Shown here in pieces: positions 41,030 through 48,597 of a DNA stretch of 64,000 nucleotides. The stretch lies in assembly GCA_964196195.1 (NCBI GenBank), contig CAXMSE010000022.1, positions 11,194-75,193 on the forward strand. Reading direction: 5' to 3'. Each line of letters starts with the position of its first letter. Position 1 is the stretch's first letter. Position numbers and translations under genes: made by a program. The notes under the pieces were generated by a model. It had not been told where the DNA came from and made no database searches. It saw only the letters and a program-made list of their open reading frames with translations. This stretch comes from OFTM10 sp964196195 (lineage in GTDB: Bacteria > Actinomycetota > Acidimicrobiia > Acidimicrobiales > Aldehydirespiratoraceae).

Positions 41030-41075
41030 TCAGTCCAACCGTGCTGATCAGTCGAACCGTGCTGATCAGTCCAAC
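41025..41075. repeat. Tandem 18-bp repeat with stop codons on both strands
   Basis: Unit GCTGATCAGTCCAACCGT at 41025, 41043 (one change, CG for CC) and a 15-nt partial at 41061. Each unit contains the palindrome TGATCA, which reads TGA on both strands. The first unit ends the plus-strand membrane-protein gene and the last unit ends the minus-strand Flp pilin gene. Confidence 0.9.
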
Positions 41076-41245
41076 AGGGAAGTTGCCTCGGAGAAGGTGC
41101 CGCTGGTGGCCGACCCGAGCGCTGTGAGCGCGGTCACACACACCATGGCGATCAGGGCGAGCACCAGTGCGTATTCGATCAGTGAAGCGCCGCGGTCGTC
41201 GCGTAGAGCGCGGTAGCGACTGGGGATGTTGGTGAAGGCGTGCAT
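41066..41245 (-). CDS. Flp-family type IVb pilin
   Basis: A 59-residue class III prepilin: a short basic N-terminus (ending RALRDDRGASLIEYALVLA), Glu at +5-like position in the conserved GASLIEYALVLALIA helix, then a small Gly/Ser/Thr-rich end (TALGSATSGTFSEATSLLD). Prepilin peptidase would cut at the Gly before Ala-Ser. It is an orphan here: no tadA, tadB or tadV is adjacent. GGGAG lies 6 nt before the ATG, and the site is partly inside a hairpin (41255-41282). Confidence 0.9.
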   Translation of the reverse strand: MHAFTNIPSRYRALRDDRGASLIEYALVLALIAMVCVTALTALGSATSGTFSEATSLLD

Positions 41246-41254
41246 CGTGGACTC

Positions 41255-41282
41255 CCGATGAAGCGGTCGCTTTTCTCATCGG
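41255..41282 (-). promoter_or_regulatory. Hairpin overlapping the pilin ribosome-binding site
   Basis: The arms CCGATGA (41255-41261) and TCATCGG (41276-41282), with an inner AGCG/CGCT stem, can form in the pilin mRNA leader. The 3' arm in that RNA runs into the GGGAG site, so folding could hide it. Confidence 0.3.
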
Positions 41283-41316
41283 CTGATGATGGCCTGTGGT
41301 TGATAGGTCGAATGGC

Positions 41317-41364
41317 TTACCGGACCTCATCGATCAGGCCCCACTCGAGAGCAGCGGGGGGCCG
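41317..41364 (-). pseudogene. C-terminal scrap of a crotonase/ClpP-like gene
   Basis: The minus strand reads PPAALEWGLIDEVR then TAA. 'ALEWGLIDEV' is a typical near-terminal phrase of crotonase- and ClpP-fold proteins. Nothing upstream continues the family. It lies in the 650-bp non-coding gap 41246-41894. Confidence 0.35.
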
Positions 41365-41386
41365 CCGCGTGCTCGGGGCGATGATT

Positions 41387-41599
41387 CTCGACGCCGACAT
41401 CGTTGTAGAGGCTTCGCGGCCGCGCGTGATGGACCAACTCGGCATAGATCCCACCGGGGTAGCCGACCAGGGCACCTCATGGCTGTCGATCACGGGATAT
41501 GGCCGGCAGGGGAGTGGCGCCGTAAGGGTGGGTTTCGGCGACGACGCGGCCGTCGAAGGGGGCTTGTACATCGAAGGAGATCCTCCCCTGTTCGTGGCG
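41387..41599 (+). pseudogene. Internal fragment of a CaiB/BaiF-type CoA-transferase
   Basis: About 70 codons read LDADIVVEASRPRVMDQLGID ... TSWLSITGYGRQGSGAVRVGFGDDAAVEGGL ... DPPLFVA, matching the middle of family III CoA-transferases (ADVVVEASRPRAL...WLSITGYG...NRVGFGDDAAV.GGL). There is no family-like start before it, and after 41599 the frame is unlike any protein, ending at 41884. The full family is about 400 residues, so this is a decayed remnant. The rest of the gap shows no gene. Confidence 0.7.
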
Positions 41600-41881
41600 G
41601 TGGAAATCCCCCTGTCTCGGGTTGCGGCGTGGGCCGGCGGCCGTCCGGCCGCGGCACAAGTGCTCGACACCCAGCGCGAGTGGGAGGCGAGTTGGTGGGG
41701 GTCGCGGAGCCGAAATCACGCCCGATCCCGGGCGCTGCGGCTCCCTCAGATTCCCATGGCGAGGCCATCCGAGCCGAGTTTTCGTAGGTATTTCGGGTCA
41801 GAAATCCACCACATTCACAACATCACCACCCAGAGTGACAAATTTCGCTCAAGTTGGTTGATCCAGTCACCGACGGTGGGC

Positions 41882-41887
41882 TAACTT
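41882..41887 (+). promoter_or_regulatory. -10 box TAACTT for the DUF5658-like gene
   Basis: TAACTT 7 nt before the ATG at 41895, with no ribosome binding site. Confidence 0.45.
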
Positions 41888-41894
41888 GACCCAT

Positions 41895-42251
41895 ATGACG
41901 AACGCGGTCGAGGCGGAGATGAGTGCTTGGGCCGGCACCATCGATGCACGCGTTGAGGCGATCGAGCAGCGTTGGCAGGTATTCAGTGTCCTCGTGATGC
42001 TCAACATCCTCGATGTGATCACCACCGCATTCGTTCTCGACCGAGGCGGCTCCGAGCGCAATCCGTTCATCGAGCCGATGATCGACAGCCTCACCCAGGT
42101 GACCCTGCTGAAACTCCTCGTGCTGGGATTCGTAGCTGCCCTTCTCATGCGCTGCACCCAGTCCCGAATCGCCGATCTGGCACTCACCGCGGCCACCGGC
42201 TGGTATCTGGCCGTCGTCGGGTGGAACCTGGCTGTTCTCACCCTGATCTGA
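41895..42251 (+). CDS. DUF5658-like small membrane protein
   Basis: A 118-residue protein with an N-terminal helix outside the membrane and three transmembrane helices. The motif LNILDVITTAFVLDRGGSERNPFIEPMI, with Asp in the first helix and an Asn-Pro-Phe turn, matches the uncharacterised DUF5658 family. Function unknown. The ATG at 41895 is preferred over a TTG 9 nt upstream because of the -10 spacing. Confidence 0.78.
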   Translation: MTNAVEAEMSAWAGTIDARVEAIEQRWQVFSVLVMLNILDVITTAFVLDRGGSERNPFIEPMIDSLTQVTLLKLLVLGFVAALLMRCTQSRIADLALTAATGWYLAVVGWNLAVLTLI

Positions 42252-42333
42252 ACCGACCTGGGATCGGAGCAGCGCTTCAAGCGGGATCGCCCAGAGACGA
42301 GCTATCTAGGACAGCGGGACCGGGGTCGCGATC

Positions 42334-43479
42334 TCAGCCGAGAGCGGCGATCACGAAGTCGAGGCAGCGGGTGAAGGCTTCGATGTCGCTCGGCTCGATC
42401 GCCGGGAACATCCCGATGCGGAGCTGGTTGCGACCGAGCTTGCGGTAGCCGTTGATGTCGATGATCCCGTTGGCCCGCATCACATTGTCGATGGTGTCGG
42501 CGCTGACGGAGTCGTCGAAGTCGATCGTGGCCACCACCTGCGAACGCTGAGACTCGATCTCCACGAAGGGTGATGCGACCGGCGAGGCATCGGCCCAGCT
42601 GTAGAGGATCTCCGCGGACTGCTTGCTCCGGCCCGCCGACCAGGACAAGCCTCCATTGTCGTTGAACCAGTTGACGGTGTAGGTGGTGAGGAAAACCGTG
42701 GCCAGCGCTGGCGTGTTGTAGGTCTGGTCCTTGCGGGAATTGTCGAGCGCGATCTTGAGATCGAGTGAGGGCGGAATCCAGCGGTCGCTCGCCGCAATCC
42801 GCTCAATCCGCTCGATCGCGGCCGGCGACATCATGGCGATCCATAGGCCACCGTCGGCGGCCAGGGCTTTCTGGGGGGCGAAGTAGTAGACGTCGGTGGC
42901 GCCGGCATCGAACATCAGCCCACCCGCGCCAGAGGTGGCGTCGACGATCATCAAGGCATCGGGGTCGTCGACGCGGATCGGATTGAGCATCACGCCGGTG
43001 GATGTTTCGTTGTGGGTGTAGCAGTAGGCGTCGACATTGTCGACCGCCGTGAGAGGAGGATGGGTGCCGGGCTCGGACTCCGCGATCGACGGATCGGCGA
43101 GATGTGGAGCCTTCTTCACTCCGCTGGCGAACTTGCCCCCGAACTCGCCGAAGCTCAAATGATGGCTGCGGTTCTCGATGAGGCCGAAGGTGGCGCAGTC
43201 CCAGAAGCCGGTGGAACCTCCGTTGCCGAGCACGATCTCGTAGCCGTCGGGGGCGCGCAGGAGTTCGGCCAGTCCGTTGCGCAGCTCGGCCACCATGAGC
43301 TGCACCGTGGTCTGCCGATGGGACGTGCCCATGTAGTCGGTGGCTCGTTCGGCAAGAGCCTCCACCGACTCACGGCGAACCTTGGTGGGCCCACTGCCGA
43401 AGCGACCGTCGCCGGGAAGGAGGTCGGCTGGAATGGCGATGTCGGGCACGTTGTTGTTGAGCGATGTCACGTGCGACAT
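42334..43479 (-). CDS. serC: Phosphoserine aminotransferase
   Basis: PLP enzyme that makes phosphoserine from 3-phosphohydroxypyruvate and glutamate; 381 residues. It belongs to the actinobacterial SerC group: GDGRFGSGPTKVRRESV, YMGTSHRQTTVQ, IVLGNGGSTGFWD, and the Lys-containing YYFAPQKALAADGGLW, where the PLP lysine is in APQKAL. serA is 5 kb away on the other strand. No serB is in the window. Confidence 0.95.
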   Translation of the reverse strand: MSHVTSLNNNVPDIAIPADLLPGDGRFGSGPTKVRRESVEALAERATDYMGTSHRQTTVQLMVAELRNGLAELLRAPDGYEIVLGNGGSTGFWDCATFGLIENRSHHLSFGEFGGKFASGVKKAPHLADPSIAESEPGTHPPLTAVDNVDAYCYTHNETSTGVMLNPIRVDDPDALMIVDATSGAGGLMFDAGATDVYYFAPQKALAADGGLWIAMMSPAAIERIERIAASDRWIPPSLDLKIALDNSRKDQTYNTPALATVFLTTYTVNWFNDNGGLSWSAGRSKQSAEILYSWADASPVASPFVEIESQRSQVVATIDFDDSVSADTIDNVMRANGIIDINGYRKLGRNQLRIGMFPAIEPSDIEAFTRCLDFVIAALG

Positions 43480-43564
43480 CGTTGCAGGATCGACACCAAA
43501 ACGGCGCGGATCTGCCCAGAAATTCCTGGTGTGCTCATCCCGCTCAAGAACTGCGCCGGGTAGG

Positions 43565-43570
43565 TACTAT
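43565..43570 (+). promoter_or_regulatory. -10 box TACTAT for the aminotransferase
   Basis: TACTAT 7 nt before the ATG at 43578. The cleanest -10 match in the window. Confidence 0.55.
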
Positions 43571-43577
43571 CCGCTCT

Positions 43578-44774
43578 ATGACCAAAGACCGAATCTCGCG
43601 CCGGGTCGGGGCCATCGCCCCCTCCGCCACCCTCGCCGTTTCCAACAAGGCAAAGGCCCTCAAGGCCGCGGGTGAGAATGTGATTGGTTTCGGCGCGGGA
43701 GAGCCCGACTTCGCCACCCCCGACCACATCGTCGAGGCTGCAATCGCGGCCTGCCGCGATCCCAAGAACCACAAATACTCTGGGGTGGGTGGCCTTCCCG
43801 AACTCAAGGAGGCCATCGCCGCCAAGACCATGCGCGATAGCGGCCTGATGGTGGAGCCGGCATCCGTGCTGGTCACCAACGGAGGCAAGCACGCGGTCTA
43901 CAACTGCTTCGAGGCCCTCATCAACCCCGGCGACGAGGTGCTGTTGCCCGCCCCCTACTGGACCACCTATCCCGAGCCGATCGCTCTCGCCGGGGGAGTC
44001 ACGGTTCCCGTCCTCACCAACGCGGCCCACGGGTTCCGCGTCACCCTCGAACAACTCGAAGCCGCGCGCACGGAGCAAACCAAGGCTCTTGTGTTCGTGT
44101 CGCCGTCCAACCCCACCGGCGCGGTCTACCCCAAAGCGGAGATCGAGGCGATCGGCCAGTGGGCGGTCGACAATGGTGTGTGGGTGATCACCGACGAGAT
44201 CTACGAGCACCTGGTCTACGGCGACAACGAGTTTCACTCCCTGCCCACCCTCGTGCCGGAGATCGCCGACACCTGCGTCGTGCTCAACGGTGTGGCCAAG
44301 ACCTACGCCATGACCGGATGGCGGGTCGGCTGGATGATCGGCCCCGCCGATGTGGTCAAGGCGGCCCAGAATCTCCAGTCGCATTCCACCAGCAATGTGG
44401 CCAATGTGTGCCAGATGGCTGCCCTTGCCGCGGTCTCGGGTCCCCTCGACGCGGTGGTGATGATGCGGGAGGCGTTCGATCGTCGACGCAAGAACATGCA
44501 CGCCATGCTCAGCGGCATCGAGGGTGTGCTGTGTCCCGAGCCTCAGGGCGCTTTCTACGCCTATCCGGACATGACGGGCGTGCTCGGTCGGGTCTACGGC
44601 GGCGTCAGGGTCGACACCACCCTCCAGTTGGCCGATGCCCTGCTCGAGCAGGCCAAGGTGGCCGTCGTGCCCGGCGAGGCCTTCGGCGCGGGTGGTGGTG
44701 CTCGCCTGTCGTTCGCCCTCGGCGACGACGACCTCGCTGAGGGCGTCGGTCGGATCGCCGACTTCCTCGCCTGA
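43578..44774 (+). CDS. Class I PLP aminotransferase (aspartate/prephenate type)
   Basis: A 398-residue fold-type I aminotransferase. Evidence includes VIGFGAGEPDFATPDHI, YSGVGGLPELKEAIAAK, FVSPSNPTGAVYPKAEI (substrate and PLP contacts), VITDEIYEHLVYG and the PLP-lysine region VLNGVAKTYAMTGWRVGWMIGP. The length and wording match the AspC-like group Ib, which often uses aspartate, prephenate or aromatic acids. The S9 peptidase gene starts 2 bp after its stop codon. Confidence 0.92.
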   Translation: MTKDRISRRVGAIAPSATLAVSNKAKALKAAGENVIGFGAGEPDFATPDHIVEAAIAACRDPKNHKYSGVGGLPELKEAIAAKTMRDSGLMVEPASVLVTNGGKHAVYNCFEALINPGDEVLLPAPYWTTYPEPIALAGGVTVPVLTNAAHGFRVTLEQLEAARTEQTKALVFVSPSNPTGAVYPKAEIEAIGQWAVDNGVWVITDEIYEHLVYGDNEFHSLPTLVPEIADTCVVLNGVAKTYAMTGWRVGWMIGPADVVKAAQNLQSHSTSNVANVCQMAALAAVSGPLDAVVMMREAFDRRRKNMHAMLSGIEGVLCPEPQGAFYAYPDMTGVLGRVYGGVRVDTTLQLADALLEQAKVAVVPGEAFGAGGGARLSFALGDDDLAEGVGRIADFLA

Positions 44775-44775
44775 T

Positions 44776-46707
44776 ATGAACACACCCGCCACCGTCGCAC
44801 CCTTCGGAGCGTGGTCGTCGCCGATCAGCGCGGAAGCGCTCGTCTCGGGTGCGGTGGGTATCAGCGAGCTGTGTGTCGATGGCGACGACATCTGGTGGGC
44901 GGAGTCGAGGCCCGACGAAGGCGGACGCACCGCGGTGATGAGATGGTCGGACGGGGAGGTCGCCGAGATCACCCCCGCTGATGCCTACGTTCGCAGCCTC
45001 GTGCATGAGTACGGCGGCGGAGCGTGGTGGGTCCACCGAGGTGTTCTGTTCTACGTCGATCTCTCCGATCAGCGGCTGAGACGCCTCGAGCCAGGTGGTG
45101 TGCCCACCCTCCTCACTCCGGCGCCCGACGCCGAGAGGGGCCTGCGCTACGCCGATGGTCGTGTTTCTCCCGATGGTCGGTGGTTCGTATGCGTGTGCGA
45201 GCGACACCATCTCGAAGGTGAACCGGCCAACGAACTGGTTGCGGTGGCCACCGATGGCAGCCAGCGGGTGGAGCTCCTGTGGGCCGGTTCCGATTTCGTG
45301 ATGAGCCCCAGGATCTCCCCCGACGGGTCGAAGCTGGCGTGGGTGTCGTGGGATCACCCCAATATGCCCTGGGACTGCACCACCCTGCGGGTCCATGAGT
45401 TGGCCGATGCCTCGCTGGGGTCGGAGTTGCTCCAGGTCGACAACGGGGCCGAGGCGTGGTGTGAGCCGGGTTGGTCCCCCGAAGGCGGCCTGCTGGCGTG
45501 TACCGACCGGGAGGAATGGTGGAACCTCTACGAGATCGACATCGACTCGGGCCAACTCACCTCGAGGGTCGCGGGCGCCTTCGAGATCCCCACTCCGTCG
45601 TGGGTGTTCGGCATGCAGCGTTGGGCCGTTAGCGGCTCCCACACGGTCGTCGCGGTGGGCCTCACCACCGGCGATGAACTCATCGTCGACGGTCGCACTA
45701 TTTCCACCCCCGATGCCACGATCTCGTCGATCCAACCTGCTCCCGGCGGGGTGGCGTTCGTGGGGGCCGGTTACGGCCATGAGTCGGAGATCGTCCGCCT
45801 GTCGATCGTCGGCGGGGTCCCGAAGCGTTCCACCGTGCGGTCCGGGCGTGAGCTTCCCGTACCCACCGACCTGCTGATCGAGCCCGAGTCCATCACCTTC
45901 GCCACAGGCGTCGACTCGTCTGCGGTCGCCCATGGCCTCTACTACCCGCCCACCAATCCCCACCACGTCGGCCCATCCGGCGAACTTCCGCCCCTTCTGG
46001 TGCTCGCCCATGGCGGCCCCACCGGCCAGGCCCGGCGCCAGCTCCAACTCGGGATCCTCTACTGGACTTCGCGCGGCATCGCGGTGGTGGATGTCGACTA
46101 TCGCGGTTCCACTGGATATGGCCGTGCTTACCGTCGAGCGCTCGATGGTGAATGGGGAGTTGCCGATGTCGACGACTGTGTCGCCGCGGCGCGTTATCTC
46201 GCCGATCGAGGCGAGGTCGATCCCGAGAGATTGATGATTCGAGGGGGCAGCGCCGGCGGATTCACCGTGCTGTCGGCTCTGGCCTTCCATGATGTCTTCG
46301 CGGTGGGTGCGAGCCGCTACGGAGTGGCCGATCTCGAGGCTCTTGCCACCGATACCCACAAGTTCGAGTCGCGCTATCTCGACACGATGATCGGTCCGTG
46401 GCCGGGCGCCCGGGCCTTGTATGAGGAGCGCTCGCCGATAAATCATGTCCACCGCTTCAGCGCTCCGATGATCGTGATGCAGGGCGATCAGGACCCAGTG
46501 GTTCCTCCCAACCAGTCGGAGATGATCGTGGCTGCTCTTGCAGCCCGCAACATCCCGTTCGCGTACCTGCTGTTCGAGGGTGAACAACACGGCTTCCGTA
46601 AGTCTGAGAACGTCATCCGCGCCCTCGAGGCCGAGCTCGCCTTCTTCGGTGAGATGCTCGGGTTCATGCCGGCCGATGATCTACCTGCGCTGGAGATCCG
46701 GCGGTGA
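44776..46707 (+). CDS. S9-family peptidase (acylaminoacyl/dipeptidyl type)
   Basis: A 643-residue prolyl-oligopeptidase-fold serine peptidase with an N-terminal beta-propeller (residues 1-390, with repeated SPDG-type turns) and a C-terminal alpha/beta-hydrolase domain. Catalytic residues are Ser in RGGSAGGFTVLSAL, Asp in QGDQDPVVPP and His in EGEQHGFRK. There is no signal peptide, so it acts in the cytoplasm on short peptides. Its TGA overlaps the GTG of the next gene. Confidence 0.93.
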   Translation: MNTPATVAPFGAWSSPISAEALVSGAVGISELCVDGDDIWWAESRPDEGGRTAVMRWSDGEVAEITPADAYVRSLVHEYGGGAWWVHRGVLFYVDLSDQRLRRLEPGGVPTLLTPAPDAERGLRYADGRVSPDGRWFVCVCERHHLEGEPANELVAVATDGSQRVELLWAGSDFVMSPRISPDGSKLAWVSWDHPNMPWDCTTLRVHELADASLGSELLQVDNGAEAWCEPGWSPEGGLLACTDREEWWNLYEIDIDSGQLTSRVAGAFEIPTPSWVFGMQRWAVSGSHTVVAVGLTTGDELIVDGRTISTPDATISSIQPAPGGVAFVGAGYGHESEIVRLSIVGGVPKRSTVRSGRELPVPTDLLIEPESITFATGVDSSAVAHGLYYPPTNPHHVGPSGELPPLLVLAHGGPTGQARRQLQLGILYWTSRGIAVVDVDYRGSTGYGRAYRRALDGEWGVADVDDCVAAARYLADRGEVDPERLMIRGGSAGGFTVLSALAFHDVFAVGASRYGVADLEALATDTHKFESRYLDTMIGPWPGARALYEERSPINHVHRFSAPMIVMQGDQDPVVPPNQSEMIVAALAARNIPFAYLLFEGEQHGFRKSENVIRALEAELAFFGEMLGFMPADDLPALEIRR

Positions 46708-48518
46708 GTCACCGATCTGCGGCGATGGCTCTGGTCGTCGCCGTGGCCATCTCGCTCGCGGCCGCCCTCACCCCGGCTGCGGGCGCGGCTGGTCCTCGCG
46801 ATCTCGATGTGTTGGTCACCGACAGTCGTGGGATACCTCTCTTCGAGGCCACGATCATTCTTGGACCGCAGACAGTTTCCACCGACCACTACGGCCGGGC
46901 CCGGCTCACCGGGGTTGTCGCGGGTTCGATCACCGTCGACCATCCGCGTACTCCGCTAAGCGTCGTCGAGTGGTCCGGCGCCGGTGAGCGCCTACGTGTA
47001 GCCATCGGCGCTCCGGTCCTTCGCGCCATCCATGTGGCCGGCACCCTCCCCGGCACCGCGCGGTGGGCTGAGCTGCTGGCGTTCGCCGACCGCACCGCGC
47101 TCAATGCCGTGATGCTCGACATGAAGGACGAGTCGGGCCGAGTTTTCCCCCACACCTCGTCGCCATGGGCGCTTGCCGCGGGTGCCAACTCCGACCGGTG
47201 GGACTTCGCCGACGTGGTCACCCAACTCCATGCCCGCGATCTCTCGGTGATCACGCGCATCGTCACCTTCCAGGACCCCATCGTCGGCAATGCTCTGCCT
47301 CATATGGCCGTACAGACCAGCCCGGGGGTTCCCTTCACCCGCCGGGGCCTGACCTTCCTCGACCCCACCGACCTCGAGGCAAGGGCGTATGCCATCGACC
47401 TGGCCACAGAGGCGTGTCGCGCCGGGGTCGACGAGGTCCAGTTCGACTACGTCCGCTATCCCGACGGTGCCGGTGATGGCCTCCTGTTCGACGCAGGAGA
47501 TGACGAGGCGAGTCGGGTCGACAACATCGTGAGCTTTCTCGAGGACGCCCGTGCCGCGCTCCTACCGCAATGCGCGATCGCCGCCGACATTTTCGGGTTC
47601 ATCACCTCTGTGCCCACCGACGGCGGAATCGGACAGCAACTCGAGGCCCTGGCGAAGGTCACCGAGGTGCTGTCGCCCATGGCCTACCCCCACCATTGGA
47701 GCACGGGCTGGTTCGGCTACTCGATCCCTGCCGATCACCCCGGGGGCGTGATCGATGCTTCGATGCGTGATGCCATCTCCCGCGTTGGAGGGAGCACCAC
47801 GATCAGACCGTGGCTCCAGGATTTCGGTGGCTATGGCCCGCTTGAGGTGAGAGCCCAGATCGACGCGGCCGATGCGCTCGGGCTGGGGTGGATGGTGTGG
47901 AACGCGGGAAGTGTCTTCACCCAGACCGGCTTTCCCACCGACGCCGAGGTGTCGACCCCCGCCGTGCTCCCACCGGCGCTGGAAGAGTTCCTGCCTTCCT
48001 CAAGGTTCTGGGATGTGGCCGACGCCACCACCTTCAGCGCCGATGTGGAGTGGCTCGGTGCCCGCGGGATCACCAGGGGCTGCAATCCGCCGTGGCGCGA
48101 CGACTTCTGTCCACGGCGCACGGTCACGCGAGCGGAGGCGGCCTCTCTCTTGGTGCGGGCCCTCGAGTTACCCGCCTCTGCGATCGACCGCTTCAGCGAC
48201 GACGATGGAAGTACCCACGAAAAAGCCATCGACGCACTCGCGGCGACGGGCATCACCCGCGGCTGTTCGCCAACTGGATTCTGTCCCGAGAGATCGCTTT
48301 CGCGAGCCGAGATGGCGGCCTTGGTGGCGCGAGCACTCGCACTCCCCGCCGCTTCGGGCGACACCTTCATCGACGACGACGCCAGCACCCACGAGGCAGA
48401 TATCGAGAGGATCGCGGCGGCCGGGATAACTCGAGGATGTGGTGTGAGCCGCTTCTGCCCCGACCAGGCTGTCACGAGAGAACAGGCGGCGGCTTTCTTC
48501 CACCGAGCCCTTGGCTGA
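46704..48518 (+). CDS. Secreted glycoside-hydrolase-like (DUF4015) protein with SLH-like repeats
   Basis: A 604-residue exported protein. Signal peptide about residues 1-28 (ALVVAVAISLAAALTPAAGA). Residues 100-420 form a TIM-barrel DUF4015-type putative glycosidase: AVMLDMKDESGRVFPH, VITRIVTFQDP, EVQFDYVRYPDGAG, SPMAYPHHWSTGW. The last 160 residues hold three SLH-like repeats, each with a Cys pair (TRGCNPP..DDFCP, TRGCSPTGFCPE, TRGCGVSRFCPD), which should hold it at the cell surface. GTGA overlap links it to the peptidase gene. Confidence 0.85.
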   Translation: MSHRSAAMALVVAVAISLAAALTPAAGAAGPRDLDVLVTDSRGIPLFEATIILGPQTVSTDHYGRARLTGVVAGSITVDHPRTPLSVVEWSGAGERLRVAIGAPVLRAIHVAGTLPGTARWAELLAFADRTALNAVMLDMKDESGRVFPHTSSPWALAAGANSDRWDFADVVTQLHARDLSVITRIVTFQDPIVGNALPHMAVQTSPGVPFTRRGLTFLDPTDLEARAYAIDLATEACRAGVDEVQFDYVRYPDGAGDGLLFDAGDDEASRVDNIVSFLEDARAALLPQCAIAADIFGFITSVPTDGGIGQQLEALAKVTEVLSPMAYPHHWSTGWFGYSIPADHPGGVIDASMRDAISRVGGSTTIRPWLQDFGGYGPLEVRAQIDAADALGLGWMVWNAGSVFTQTGFPTDAEVSTPAVLPPALEEFLPSSRFWDVADATTFSADVEWLGARGITRGCNPPWRDDFCPRRTVTRAEAASLLVRALELPASAIDRFSDDDGSTHEKAIDALAATGITRGCSPTGFCPERSLSRAEMAALVARALALPAASGDTFIDDDASTHEADIERIAAAGITRGCGVSRFCPDQAVTREQAAAFFHRALG

Positions 48519-48597
48519 AAGACTCTCGCTGAGAGAAACCTGTCATATTTTCCCAAAGCGGTTGGCGGGCCGGTGGCCCACCACGAGGATGGTCGCG

